Part shown: positions 34,238 through 42,924 of the stretch, in pieces
Layout of the letters: each line of letters begins with the position of its first letter
Position numbering within the stretch: the first letter of the stretch is position 1
Origin: Pseudomonadales bacterium
GTDB taxonomy: Bacteria; Pseudomonadota; Gammaproteobacteria; Pseudomonadales; Azotimanducaceae
Direction of reading: 5' to 3'
Assembly: GCA_016779385.1 (NCBI GenBank)
Contig: JADHNT010000006.1
Span: 1 to 48,386 of the forward strand
Length of the DNA stretch: 48,386 bases
Made by a program: the position numbers and the translations under genes
Notes under the pieces: generated by a model
Databases searched by the model: none
Told to the model about the DNA's origin: nothing
Seen by the model: only the letters and a program-made list of their open reading frames with translations

Positions 34238-36450
34238 GCCAGGGCTCCGTAGCGTTTACGCAGCCGTCCGCGAACCACCTCCGCCGCCGTGTTGGCCATG
34301 AAGGTCATGGCAAAGAGCAAGAGGGCCGTGAGGAAAAGCACCCGGTAGTGGGTGCTGTTGACCTCGGCCTCGGGCAGTTCGATGGCGATGTTGGCGGAGA
34401 AGGTGCGCATGCCCTCGAAGAGGCTGGGGGATAGGTAGGGGGTGTTCCCGGTCACCATGAGGACGATCATGGTTTCGCCCACGGCGCGCCCCAGGCCAAT
34501 CATAAGAGCCGACAGGATACCTGCGGAGGCCGCGGGGAGCACGATTTGCTTGAGCGCATCCCAGCGGCTAGCGCCTAGGGCGAGGGCACCGTGCACCAGC
34601 CGATCGGGAACGCCGACGATAGCGTCTTCAGCGATGGAGAAGATCGTCGGGGTAATGGCGAAGCCCAGAACCAGGCCCACGATGAGCGCATTGCGCTGTT
34701 CAAAGCTGATGCCCCAGTGCGCATCGAGCCAGAAGCGGAAGCTTTGTTCGAAGAGGCTGCGCTCTAGGGCTGGAGCGAGGCTTTGGAGTCCGAAGAGCGC
34801 GCCGGCCAGGGGCAGCATAAGCACCAGGGCGTGGGCGCCCGGGGGGACGCGGTGGCGCAGCGTCGGGGACAGGAGGCCCCAGAGCCACCCCAGGCCCAGC
34901 ATGATTCCGGGGAGGGCGAGGAGGGTAATGAGGGTGCCAAAAAGGTGTTGTTCGATAAGCGGCGCAAGCCAGAGGGCGCCGAGAAAGCCAAGGATGACCG
35001 TGGGCATGGCCGCGATCAGCTCGATGCTCGGTTTGACCCAGCCCCGAAGTCCCGGCGTCATAAAGTAGGCGGTGTAGATGGCGCTGCCCAGGGCCAGGGG
35101 CGTGGCGAAGAGCATGGCCACGAGGGCCGCCTTCAAGGTGCCAAAGAGCAGGGGGGTTAGGCTGAACTTCGCTTCGAAGTCCGCCCCGGAGCCAGAGCTT
35201 TGCCAAATAAAGTCCGGAGCGGGATAGCCCTCGTACCACACCCGCTCCCATAGGCGGTGGAAGGACAGCTCAGCGTGGCGCGCCTCAATATCCCAGGCCC
35301 GAACCGTGTTATCGGCGGCAATGCGGACAACCCGGGTACCCCGATCATTGAAGCCGAAGCGGCCCTGGGGCCCATCGACGGCGAGAGCGAGGAGCGTGGC
35401 GCCGGAGGTTGCTTCCAGGAGGCGGTGCTCGCCCCCGGCAAGGGTTGCGAGGACACGCCGTTGTCCCGGCACCGCGAGGAGGGCCTGCGCGGCTGCGGGA
35501 AGGGCGAGGGGGCGGGCGTCCTCAAAGCGGAATTGGCCGGCGCCATCGCGCACGGGAAAGGTGCGCCGAAGGGTGCCCTCGGCGTCCCCCAGAAGCCAGG
35601 TTTGCCCCCCAAAGAGAAGTGCCCGGGGCGTCGCCGGGGAGAGTGCTAGGGTTGCCGCCGGCTCTGCGCTGTCGGCAAAGCGCGCGAACCACGCCTCAAG
35701 GCGGTCGCCGTAATCGAGAAACAGCCACTGCTGCCCCCGGCGAGCGAGGCGCTCCGGAGCCGCTGCAAGGGGGTAGCGATAGTGCCTTCCGGGGAGGAGG
35801 GGCAGACCCAGCTCAACCTCGTCAAAGGCGAGTAAATGAAGGGTGGCGGTGCCCTTGGCCCCTTCCGACTCGCTGACGTAGGCCAAGGTAAGCTGAGTTT
35901 CCTCCCAAAAGCTCTGGAGCCGATCGCCGCTGACCCCGCCCGGGAGCATAAGGGGCGCTTGCCCAAAGGGGTAGGAGAGGCGGATCGTCCGCTCCGCGAC
36001 CCCGTCGCTGAAGCGTACGGGAAACTCAAGGGCGAAGAAGTGGACCGCATCGGTCTCAAGGAGCACCGCGTAGAGGTGGCCGCTCTCCCCCACGGGCCAG
36101 GCGCGGCGGGGCGGAGCGCCGCCGAGGGCAAGGGCTTCACTAAAGACCGTTTCGCCGCCGGCTAGGGTTTGAAGGGTGAGGCGGCCCGTGCCATCCAGTT
36201 GAATGAGATGATCCCCGCGGCTATCGAGCGCGAGGAGTGGCGCCGCACTTTGGGCAACCCCCGGCGCTCCGAAGGGTGCCTGGCTAGCCTCCCTCAGCAA
36301 GGGCAGGGTGGCCCATAGGAGGTAGATAAAAATGGCGCTGATGGCCGCTAGAACCCCAAAGCCACCCAGGGGGATAAGGCGCGCGGCGAGCCAGTCGAGC
36401 CTTTGCCGCCGTCGATCCCGCCCTCTCTTGGGAATGATGGTTTTCGCCAT
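34234..36450 (-). CDS. pstC: Phosphate ABC transporter permease PstC, extended form
   Basis: A 738-residue permease, more than twice the size of E. coli PstC (319). An N-terminal membrane helix (about 32-52) leads to a periplasmic domain of about 350 residues with repeated short beta motifs (LLALDSRGDHLIQLDG and similar), suggesting a propeller-like fold. The transport domain (about 425-738) starts LFGTLKAALVAMLFATPLAL and carries the EAA loop VPDRLVHGALALGASRWD. pstS is 3 bp upstream and pstA overlaps by ATGA. The role of the extra domain is unknown. Confidence 0.93.
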   Translation of the reverse strand: MAKTIIPKRGRDRRRQRLDWLAARLIPLGGFGVLAAISAIFIYLLWATLPLLREASQAPFGAPGVAQSAAPLLALDSRGDHLIQLDGTGRLTLQTLAGGETVFSEALALGGAPPRRAWPVGESGHLYAVLLETDAVHFFALEFPVRFSDGVAERTIRLSYPFGQAPLMLPGGVSGDRLQSFWEETQLTLAYVSESEGAKGTATLHLLAFDEVELGLPLLPGRHYRYPLAAAPERLARRGQQWLFLDYGDRLEAWFARFADSAEPAATLALSPATPRALLFGGQTWLLGDAEGTLRRTFPVRDGAGQFRFEDARPLALPAAAQALLAVPGQRRVLATLAGGEHRLLEATSGATLLALAVDGPQGRFGFNDRGTRVVRIAADNTVRAWDIEARHAELSFHRLWERVWYEGYPAPDFIWQSSGSGADFEAKFSLTPLLFGTLKAALVAMLFATPLALGSAIYTAYFMTPGLRGWVKPSIELIAAMPTVILGFLGALWLAPLIEQHLFGTLITLLALPGIMLGLGWLWGLLSPTLRHRVPPGAHALVLMLPLAGALFGLQSLAPALERSLFEQSFRFWLDAHWGISFEQRNALIVGLVLGFAITPTIFSIAEDAIVGVPDRLVHGALALGASRWDALKQIVLPAASAGILSALMIGLGRAVGETMIVLMVTGNTPYLSPSLFEGMRTFSANIAIELPEAEVNSTHYRVLFLTALLLFAMTFMANTAAEVVRGRLRKRYGALA

Positions 36451-36453
36451 GGC

Positions 36454-37428
36454 CTAGGGCACGCGGAGGCGTTCCCGCGCCGCGATCTTCGCGGGCAGGG
36501 GCACATACCCATCGCGGAGCACCAGGCTCTGCCCCTCGCGAGAAAGTACAAAGCGCACGAACTCGCGCTGCAGGGGCGCGAAGGCGGTCCCCGGGGGATG
36601 GTTCAGGTACAGGTAAAGGTAGCGCGAAAGGGGGTAGGTGCCCGCAATCGCGTTGGCCGCGGTGGCGGCGACGAAGGGTTCGCCGTCGCGCCGGGCCAGG
36701 GGCAAGGGGCGAATCCCCGACGTCTGAAAGCCCATGCCGGAATAGCCAATGCCCGTGGGGGTTCGGCTGACGGCCTGCACGACCGAGGCGGACCCGGGCT
36801 GCTCATTGACGTCGCTGCGGAAATCCCCGTTGCATAGGGCGCTGGCCTTGAAATAGCCATAGGTGCCCGAGACGGCGTTCCGACCGTAGCGCTGGAGCCG
36901 TTGCGTGTTCCAGGGGCCCTCAAGGCCCAGGTCTCCCCAGCGTTCTGCGCTCTTCCGGGCGCCGCAGCGCCGGGCTACGGAAAAGATCGCGTCCAGGGCG
37001 CTCAGGGAAAGGCCCGGCAGGGGGTTGTCCTTGTGGACGAAGACCGCCAGGGCGTCCACAGCGACCCGAAAGGCCTGGGGGCGATAGCCGAAGCGGGCCT
37101 CAAAGGCCTGGAGCTCACCGCTGGTCATGCGCCGGCTCATGGCGCCAAAGAGCGCCGTGCCCTCGGTGAGGGCCGGGGGCGCCGTGGAGGAGCCCGCCCC
37201 GGAAATTTGCACGGAAAGGCCGGGGTGGTAGGCCTGGAAGGCTTCGGACCAAAGGCTCATCAGATTGTTCATGGTGTCTGAGCCCACGGAGGTTACCGCC
37301 TGCGCTTCGAGTACCTGGGACGGCCGATAGGCGGGGAGCGCTTCATCGAGCACGAGCGCTGCCCCGTGCCCGAGCCCTGGCACCAGCAGGCAAAGGGCCA
37401 GGAAGCAGCTTGCGGACGCCCTAAGCAT
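36454..37428 (-). CDS. pstS: Phosphate-binding protein PstS
   Basis: A 324-residue periplasmic phosphate receptor. The signal peptide covers about residues 1-23. The mature protein has VGSDTMNNLMSLWSEAF and then the anion-binding loop SGAGSSTAPPAL, where E. coli-type PstS binds phosphate through Ser and Thr. FGAMSRRMT and GTYGYFKASALCNGDF follow; a Cys pair (CGARK and ALCNG) is possible. The start overlaps the phoR stop by 8 bp, so binding protein and sensor are made from one transcript. Confidence 0.93.
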   Translation of the reverse strand: MLRASASCFLALCLLVPGLGHGAALVLDEALPAYRPSQVLEAQAVTSVGSDTMNNLMSLWSEAFQAYHPGLSVQISGAGSSTAPPALTEGTALFGAMSRRMTSGELQAFEARFGYRPQAFRVAVDALAVFVHKDNPLPGLSLSALDAIFSVARRCGARKSAERWGDLGLEGPWNTQRLQRYGRNAVSGTYGYFKASALCNGDFRSDVNEQPGSASVVQAVSRTPTGIGYSGMGFQTSGIRPLPLARRDGEPFVAATAANAIAGTYPLSRYLYLYLNHPPGTAFAPLQREFVRFVLSREGQSLVLRDGYVPLPAKIAARERLRVP

Positions 37429-38707
37429 GGGTCTGCTCCGGAGCGCCCTTTTGAGCCCGCAGGGGCAGGGCGAAGGCGAAGCAGCTGCCCTGACCCAGGG
37501 TGGAGGTGACCTTGAGCTCGCTGTGATGGCGCCGGAGCACGTGCTTCACGATGGCAAGGCCTAGGCCCGTCCCTCCGGCCTCCCGGGAACGGCCCACATC
37601 TACGCGATAGAAGCGCTCCGTGAGCCGGCTTAAGTGGTTGGCGGCAATGCCCAGCCCCTGGTCCCGGACCGAAAGGTAAGCGCTGTCCTCTACCGCCTCG
37701 TAGGAGATGGTGACCGCGCCGCCGTCCGGGCTATAGCGCAGGGCGTTGGTAACGAGGTTGGTCACGGCGCTCTGGAGTTCCCGCTCAAGGCCCGGCACGG
37801 TGAGGTCCGGGTCCACCTCAAGCACAAAGCGGTGGGCGGGATGAAGCGCTTCCAGGTCGGCGCTGAGCCGCTGGATGAAGGGGCCCAGGCGGACCTGCTG
37901 CTGTTGATCAAGCCCCGGGGCTTGGTCCGAATCCAGCTTAGAGAGCAGCAGTAGATCCTCCACGAGGCTCTGCATGCGCTCCGCGGAATTTTTAATGCGC
38001 CCAAGGCCTCGCTGGAGGAGGTCCGCGTCGTCTTCTTCTTTGAGCGTCTCTAGGAACCCCAGGATCACGGTGAGGGGGGTCCGTAGTTCATGGGAGACGT
38101 TTGCAACGAAGTCCTGGCGCATGGTGCGCAGCCGGGCTACGGTGGTGATATCTCTCGCCAGCAATAGCTGCCGCGCGTTGCCGTAGGGCACGAGGCGAAG
38201 GTCGAGGATCTCCGTCCGGTCCCCGGGGGCCGGGATTTCGATGTGCCGCTCGCCGGTCTCTACCTTAAGAAGGACGCGCAGCTCCGGAGCGCGAAGGAGG
38301 CTTGCCAGGTGCTGTCCTAGGTCCCGTTGTTGGAGCCCCAGAAGGGTTGCTCCGGCGTTGTTGAACCAAACGATGCGATCCTCCCCCTCGAGAAGGACCA
38401 CCGCGTCCGGGAGCGCTTGGGTGGCGCGCTGCAGCTCCCGGAGCATGGTGGCGAGGCGCCGGCTGCGAGTTCTTGAGCTGCGCCGCTGCCGGTAGACCCG
38501 CCAGGCAACGCGGTGCAGGGCGCCGAAGAGCGCCGGGGGGTGCCCTGAGCCCTGGTCGAACCAGCGGTTTAGGCGGCGAAATTGAAGGGCTTGCAAGCTT
38601 TGCTGGAGGGCGACAACAAGGAGGGCGCCCAGGGCGGGGGCGCCGAAGACGCTTCCTAGGATCGCGCCGGCGAGGGCGAGGGCGGCAACCGCAAGGGCGC
38701 CGCTCAC
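37421..38707 (-). CDS. phoR: Phosphate-regulon sensor histidine kinase PhoR
   Basis: A 428-residue sensor kinase, the size of E. coli PhoR (431). Two short membrane helices occupy about residues 5-40, with almost no periplasmic loop. A PAS domain (about 95-190) follows. The dimerisation domain has H206 in NVSHELRTPL, and the HATPase domain has the N box VTNLVTNALRYSP, G1 RDQGLGI and G2 GGTGLGLAIVKH. It starts at a GTG overlapping the phoB stop. Because it lacks a real sensor loop, it probably responds through PhoU and PstB. Confidence 0.95.
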   Translation of the reverse strand: MSGALAVAALALAGAILGSVFGAPALGALLVVALQQSLQALQFRRLNRWFDQGSGHPPALFGALHRVAWRVYRQRRSSRTRSRRLATMLRELQRATQALPDAVVLLEGEDRIVWFNNAGATLLGLQQRDLGQHLASLLRAPELRVLLKVETGERHIEIPAPGDRTEILDLRLVPYGNARQLLLARDITTVARLRTMRQDFVANVSHELRTPLTVILGFLETLKEEDDADLLQRGLGRIKNSAERMQSLVEDLLLLSKLDSDQAPGLDQQQQVRLGPFIQRLSADLEALHPAHRFVLEVDPDLTVPGLERELQSAVTNLVTNALRYSPDGGAVTISYEAVEDSAYLSVRDQGLGIAANHLSRLTERFYRVDVGRSREAGGTGLGLAIVKHVLRRHHSELKVTSTLGQGSCFAFALPLRAQKGAPEQTHA

Positions 38708-39411
38708 CGCGATCCGGCGCTATCCGCCGGTGGAGAAAAGCGATACCCCACGCCGCGGACCGTTTGGACCCAGTCGGCCACGCCGAAGGGCTTCAGTACC
38801 TTCCGGAGCCGAAGGATGTGCACGTCAACGGTGCGTTCTTCCACGTAAACCGCTCGCCCCCAGACGCGGTCGAGGAGTTGCTCCCGGTCGAAGGCCCGCT
38901 CCGGGTGGCGCATGAGGAATTCAAGGAGGCGGAATTCCGTGGGACCGACGTGGATGTGGTCTTCTCCTACAGACAAACGATGGCTTTGCGTATCCAGGAC
39001 GAGGGGACTAAAGGTGAGCTGCCCCGCCTCCGGGGCGCCGGCGCGCCGGAGCACGGCTTTAATTCGGGCGACGAGCTCCCGGGGGGAGAAGGGTTTGGTG
39101 ACGTAATCGTCGATGCCCACGTCGTAGCTTTTCAGCTTGTCGGCCTCTTCGCTTTTCGCGGTCAGCATGATGAGCGGCAGTTCGGCGGTGAGGGGGTCCT
39201 TGCGCAGCCGCCGGGCCAGGTCGATCCCCGTCATCCCTGGGAGCATCCAGTCGATCAGCAAGAGGTCGGGGAGGGGACCTTCGAGGCGGCGGAGCGCCTC
39301 TTCACTGTCCCGGGCTTCCAGAACCGTAAAGCCTGCCCGTTCAAGGCTAAAGGCAAGGAGTTCGCGAATGTCTGCTTCGTCCTCGATCACCAAAATGGTG
39401 TTGCCGCTCAT
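38704..39411 (-). CDS. phoB: Phosphate-regulon response regulator PhoB
   Basis: A 235-residue OmpR/PhoB-type regulator. The receiver domain has the acidic pair EDE (10-12), phosphorylation site D54 in LLIDWMLPG, Thr in LIMLTAKSEE and Lys in YVTKPFSPREL. The winged-helix domain has GPTEFRLLEFLM and VDVHILRLRKVL. GAGGA lies six bases before the ATG. It is the first gene of the phoB-phoR-pstSCAB-phoU unit and has a candidate autoregulatory Pho box upstream. Confidence 0.96.
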   Translation of the reverse strand: MSGNTILVIEDEADIRELLAFSLERAGFTVLEARDSEEALRRLEGPLPDLLLIDWMLPGMTGIDLARRLRKDPLTAELPLIMLTAKSEEADKLKSYDVGIDDYVTKPFSPRELVARIKAVLRRAGAPEAGQLTFSPLVLDTQSHRLSVGEDHIHVGPTEFRLLEFLMRHPERAFDREQLLDRVWGRAVYVEERTVDVHILRLRKVLKPFGVADWVQTVRGVGYRFSPPADSAGSR

Positions 39412-39459
39412 GAGCTGTCCTCGGTGACTTACGATCGCGGCAAATTACACCCATGGAAT

Positions 39460-39477
39460 GTTACAGCTGCGTGATGT
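39460..39477 (-). promoter_or_regulatory. Candidate Pho box upstream of phoB
   Basis: Read on the minus strand the 18 bases are ACATCAC GCAG CTGTAAC. The second half matches CTGTCAC at six of seven positions; the first half keeps only the TCA core. Ten bases further downstream lies TGTAAT (39444-39449), a 5-of-6 match to TATAAT, the spacing expected of PhoB-dependent promoters, which lack a normal -35 element. A TTGACA at 39475-39480 overlaps the box. Confidence 0.42.
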
Positions 39478-39497
39478 CAAGGCCAACGCTTAAAAAA

Positions 39498-39521
39498 AAG
39501 GAGGAAATAAGAAGGAGGAAA
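39498..39521 (+). repeat. Tandem AAGGAGGAAA repeat (Shine-Dalgarno-like)
   Basis: Two identical 10-base copies, 14 bases apart, each containing a perfect AGGAGG. The second is followed at seven bases by GTG (39526) opening a four-codon frame Val-Asn-Ala-Gly that ends in TGA at 39538-39540. A real gene start is over 250 bases away, so these are not its ribosome-binding site. Confidence 0.7.
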
Positions 39522-39791
39522 CACTGTGAACGCGGGTTGACATCGTTTCAGGCATTTCGGATGCTTCGACCGCCTTCGTAAGAAATTAGGGTCGTTGTGC
39601 ATGCGAGGCTCCGCGAGAGTAGCGCAAGGGCCCGGCCAGGGTGCTCGCATTCATGGCCGCCCGAAGGCCTCGGGGCAGTTACGGGAAAAAGAAGTGAGGG
39701 AAACACGGGTCACTCGGTCTAGCTTTACCTCGCAGCTTTGCTCGACTCCGAATAGACAGTTGGCATCCATCCACCGACACGCAGGTATCAG

Positions 39792-40574
39792 ATGATTGAG
39801 CATCGACTGAAGACGGTTGCGCGTTCCGCCCTCGCGTGCGCCATCCTTGGCACAGCAGGCGCCCAAGCGACGGCCGCAGAGTTAGACGGCGTACTGGCCG
39901 CGGCAAACGACATTCACAGCCAAGCGCGAAGCGCCCAGGCTCGTGTTGATGAGCTTACCGAGGAAACTCGCAAGCTCCTTAATGACTACAAAACGGTCAT
40001 GAAGGAAGTTGAGGGTCTGCGTGTCTATAACGCGCAGCTCGAGCGGCAGATCTCTAGCCAAGAGCGGGAGATGGCCGAGCTCAACCAATCCATCGACGAG
40101 GTCACCCTCGTGGAGCGTCAGATCACCCCGCTTATGCTGCGGATGCTCGACGGCCTCGAGCAATTTGTGAAACTCGACGTGCCCTTCATGCAGGATGATC
40201 GCCTTGAGCGCATCAACCGCCTCCATGACATTCTCGATCGGGCGGACGTTGAAGTGTCCGAGAAGTTCAGCCAGGTGCTGAACGCCTACCAGATCGAAAA
40301 CGAATACGGTCGGACCCTCGAGTCCTACACCGACGAGCTTGAGCTTGACGGCCAAACCCTCGTGGTGGACTTCCTCCGCTTGGGCCGCGTTTCCCTGGTC
40401 TATCAAACCACCGACGGCGAGCGTGCCGGCGTGTGGAACCAGGCTGAGCGTGCGTGGCAATCCCTCGATTCGGGCTACAACAGCTCCATCACGGCGGCCA
40501 TCCGCATGGCGCGGAAGCAGGCCTCCGTCGATCTCGTCACCCTTCCCGTTCCCGGTCCGGAGTCGGCGCAATGA
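39792..40574 (+). CDS. DUF3450 periplasmic coiled-coil protein of a TonB2-type system
   Basis: A 260-residue exported protein of the DUF3450 family. The signal peptide covers about residues 1-30. A long coiled coil follows (about 35-110, rich in Glu, Gln, Arg and Leu heptads), then a folded C-terminal region with LVVDFLRLGRVSLVYQT, the conserved family block. In Vibrio and Shewanella relatives, this family precedes ttpC in TonB2 operons. It overlaps ttpC by ATGA. I infer a periplasmic role in organising the energy-transducing complex. The start ATG has only a weak AGG site. Confidence 0.9.
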   Translation: MIEHRLKTVARSALACAILGTAGAQATAAELDGVLAAANDIHSQARSAQARVDELTEETRKLLNDYKTVMKEVEGLRVYNAQLERQISSQEREMAELNQSIDEVTLVERQITPLMLRMLDGLEQFVKLDVPFMQDDRLERINRLHDILDRADVEVSEKFSQVLNAYQIENEYGRTLESYTDELELDGQTLVVDFLRLGRVSLVYQTTDGERAGVWNQAERAWQSLDSGYNSSITAAIRMARKQASVDLVTLPVPGPESAQ

Positions 40575-41971
40575 TCATGAAGTCACTCGTAAAATCCGCC
40601 GCTGCGCTCCTCCTTGGGGGCGTGATGGTTGCCGGTACGGCGAATGCCGCCGAATTTGAAATGCGTCAGGCCAGCGACCTCGACGATCTCCTTAAGCTCG
40701 TGAAAGAGCGGGCCCTGTTCGAAAGTGCCGTGAACAAGGACCGGGAGCGCGAGTTCATCCAAAAGAAGGCGCAGCAGCAGAGCATGCTGAATTCCGCCAA
40801 GGCCGAGCGTACGGCGCAAGAGCAGCGCTCTGACCGCCTCGAGACTCAGTTCGAAGAAAATGAACGTCGCCTGGGTCAGCTCCAGGAGCAGCTGGATACG
40901 CGCCTGGGCTCCCTCCGGGAACTCTTCGGCGTGCTTCAGCAGGTTGCCGGGGATACCGTTGGGGTCTTCGAAGGTTCCGTGGTCAGCGCGCAGTTCCCCG
41001 ATCGGGGCGAGCCCCTCCAGGCCCTTGCGGCCAAGATGGGCAAGAGCACGCAGCTGGCGAGTATCGAAGAAATCGAAGAGCTATGGATCGCCCTTCAGCA
41101 GCAGATGACGGAAACGGGCAAGGTCGTCTCCTTCCCCGGTACGGTTATCGAAGCTGATGGGGGCCAGACGGCTACCACGATCACCCGGGTGGGGGACTTC
41201 AACCTCGTCACCGAGGCGGGTTACGTGAACTTCGACCCCAACACGCAAAACATCGTTGCGCTAGCTCGCCAGCCCTCCAGCCGCTTCACGGCTACGGTCG
41301 ATGGTCTCCGGGCGGCCTCCACCGGCACCGTTGTGCCCTTCGCCATCGACCCGACCCGCGGCTCCCTGCTCTCGCTCCTGATTCAGGGCAAGACCATTGG
41401 AGAGCGGATTGAGGACGGGGGTGCCGTGGGTACGGTCATCATTATCCTCGGTTCCATCGGTATCCTTATCGCCCTGATCCGCATGGTGGATCTCGCTATG
41501 GTGGGTTCCAAGGTGGCCGCTCAGGCGAAGAATGCCACCCCGGATACGGGTAACCCGCTCGGCCGCATCCTGAAGGTCTACCAGGATAACCAGTCCGTGG
41601 ACGTCGAAACCCTTGAGCTCAAGCTGGGTGAGGCCATCCTGGGCGAAACGCCGAAGCTGAACCGCGGTATTGCTATCGTCCAGGTGATCTCCGTGGTGTC
41701 TCCGCTGCTCGGTCTCCTCGGTACGGTTATCGGAATGATCCTGACCTTCCAGGCCATCACCCTGTTCGGTACCGGTGATCCGAAGACCATGGCCGGTGGT
41801 ATCTCAACCGCGTTGATGACCACCGTACTTGGTCTCTGTGCTGCGATCCCGACCGTGCTCATGCATGCAGTGGTAAGCGGTCGTGCCAAGTCGGTGATCC
41901 ATGTTCTGGAAGAGCAGAGCGCGGGCATCATCGCCAAGCACGCGGAGCAATCGGGTAAGTCGCTAGGTTAA
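40571..41971 (+). CDS. ttpC: TtpC-like MotA/TolQ/ExbB proton channel protein
   Basis: A 466-residue TtpC, an accessory inner-membrane protein required by TonB2 systems. A signal peptide (about 1-26) is followed by a periplasmic coiled-coil region (about 35-130) and a beta-rich part up to about 270. The C-terminal MotA/TolQ/ExbB domain has three membrane helices: VGTVIIILGSIGILIALI, VVSPLLGLLGTVIGMILTF and LMTTVLGLCAAIPTVLMHAV. The ATG overlapping the upstream stop is chosen; another ATG lies two codons later. It is followed by a second, short ExbB, the TonB2 operon pattern. Confidence 0.92.
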   Translation: MIMKSLVKSAAALLLGGVMVAGTANAAEFEMRQASDLDDLLKLVKERALFESAVNKDREREFIQKKAQQQSMLNSAKAERTAQEQRSDRLETQFEENERRLGQLQEQLDTRLGSLRELFGVLQQVAGDTVGVFEGSVVSAQFPDRGEPLQALAAKMGKSTQLASIEEIEELWIALQQQMTETGKVVSFPGTVIEADGGQTATTITRVGDFNLVTEAGYVNFDPNTQNIVALARQPSSRFTATVDGLRAASTGTVVPFAIDPTRGSLLSLLIQGKTIGERIEDGGAVGTVIIILGSIGILIALIRMVDLAMVGSKVAAQAKNATPDTGNPLGRILKVYQDNQSVDVETLELKLGEAILGETPKLNRGIAIVQVISVVSPLLGLLGTVIGMILTFQAITLFGTGDPKTMAGGISTALMTTVLGLCAAIPTVLMHAVVSGRAKSVIHVLEEQSAGIIAKHAEQSGKSLG

Positions 41972-41975
41972 GCCC

Positions 41976-42494
41976 ATGTTTAACGAAGCGTACTACGCGA
42001 TCATTACCTTTATGGAGCGGGGCGGCCCTGTGCTGCCCTTGATCGCGGCGCTCACTTTTGTGATGTGGACGATGATCTTCGAACGGTTCTGGTTTTTCCG
42101 GACCGAATTCAAAACCATCGTCGACAGCACCATCCAAGAGTGGGAAGGTCGCGAGGAGCGTCGGTCCTGGTCGGCCCACGCAATACGGGAAGCGATGATT
42201 TCCCAGGCCTCGGAGAAAATCCGCGGCACCCTTCCGCTCATCCAGACCTGCGTGGCGCTCGCGCCGCTTCTGGGTTTGATGGGCACGGTGACCGGCATGG
42301 TGGCGGTCTTCGATGCCATGGCTACGCAAGGCGGTAATGCCCGGTCCATGGCTTCCGGTGTTTCCATGGCCACCATCCCAACGATGGCAGGCATGGTTGC
42401 GTCCCTCTCCGGGGTGCTCGCGACCACGTTCCTGCAGGGCAAGGTAGACCGGGAGACGGAACTCTTCGAAGACCATCTCACGATGGATCACTAA
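41976..42494 (+). CDS. exbB2: ExbB proton channel subunit (TonB2 type)
   Basis: A 172-residue ExbB of the short TonB2 type. Three membrane segments are seen: GPVLPLIAALTFVMWTMIF, TCVALAPLLGLMGTVTGMV and PTMAGMVASLSGVLATTFL. The pentameric channel forms around the ExbD helix and uses the proton gradient to drive TonB. It lies 4 bp after ttpC and 20 bp before exbD, so it is part of the same transcript. Confidence 0.94.
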   Translation: MFNEAYYAIITFMERGGPVLPLIAALTFVMWTMIFERFWFFRTEFKTIVDSTIQEWEGREERRSWSAHAIREAMISQASEKIRGTLPLIQTCVALAPLLGLMGTVTGMVAVFDAMATQGGNARSMASGVSMATIPTMAGMVASLSGVLATTFLQGKVDRETELFEDHLTMDH

Positions 42495-42514
42495 GGCCAG
42501 CTTGGGAGCCAACG

Positions 42515-42922
42515 ATGCGTAGGTCCATGGCAAGATTTTCTGGCCGCGAAGAGAAGAGCGAGATCAACCTCACGCCTATGCTGGACGTGGTGTTCATCAT
42601 GCTCATCTTCTTCATCGTAACGGCCACCTTCATCAAGGAGCCCGGGACGGACATCCTCCGCCCTGAGGCCTTGACCGCTGAGGTCAAGCCCACCGTGAGC
42701 GTTTTGGTGGGTATTAATGCTGCGAACGAGATTTGGATCGATAAGAAGCGCGTAGACGTGCGTTCGGTTCGGGCCAACCTCGAGCGCCTCATCGCCGAGA
42801 ACCCGAAAGGGGGCTTGGTGGTGCAGGCCGACGCAGGGGCGAAGAACGAGCTGTTGATGGAAGTACTTAACGCCGCGCGCGGCGCAGGTATTCAGCAGGT
42901 CGCTGTGGCCACGGAGGATTAA
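42515..42922 (+). CDS. exbD2: ExbD biopolymer transport protein (TonB2 type)
   Basis: A 135-residue ExbD. The single membrane helix (about 22-43) carries the proton-relay D24 in LTPMLDVVFIMLIFF, the essential Asp of the family. The periplasmic domain contains VSVLVGINAANEIWIDKK and ends with AARGAGIQQVAVATED. GGGAG lies seven bases upstream of the ATG. It is followed after two bases by tonB2. Confidence 0.95.
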   Translation: MRRSMARFSGREEKSEINLTPMLDVVFIMLIFFIVTATFIKEPGTDILRPEALTAEVKPTVSVLVGINAANEIWIDKKRVDVRSVRANLERLIAENPKGGLVVQADAGAKNELLMEVLNAARGAGIQQVAVATED

Positions 42923-42924
42923 GG

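Larger units (their letters stand above)
39412..39791. other. 380-bp divergent regulatory region between phoB and the TonB2-type operon
   Basis: This is the only stretch over 300 bp without a gene. It holds the phoB promoter candidates, an A8 tract at 39492-39499, the direct repeat AAGGAGGAAA at 39498-39507 and 39512-39521, and a plus-strand TTGACA at 39537-39542 with a weak -10 (GATGCT, 17-base spacing). A 66-codon frame at 39595-39795 shows no protein-like character. The long plus-side leader, over 200 bases if the TTGACA is used, could contain regulatory RNA, but I recognise no known family. Confidence 0.6.

Noticed and set aside
39595..39795. A 66-codon plus-strand frame in the phoB spacer
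   Set aside because: No recognisable family, no ribosome-binding site at its start, and composition of random GC-rich DNA; it also overlaps the DUF3450 start.
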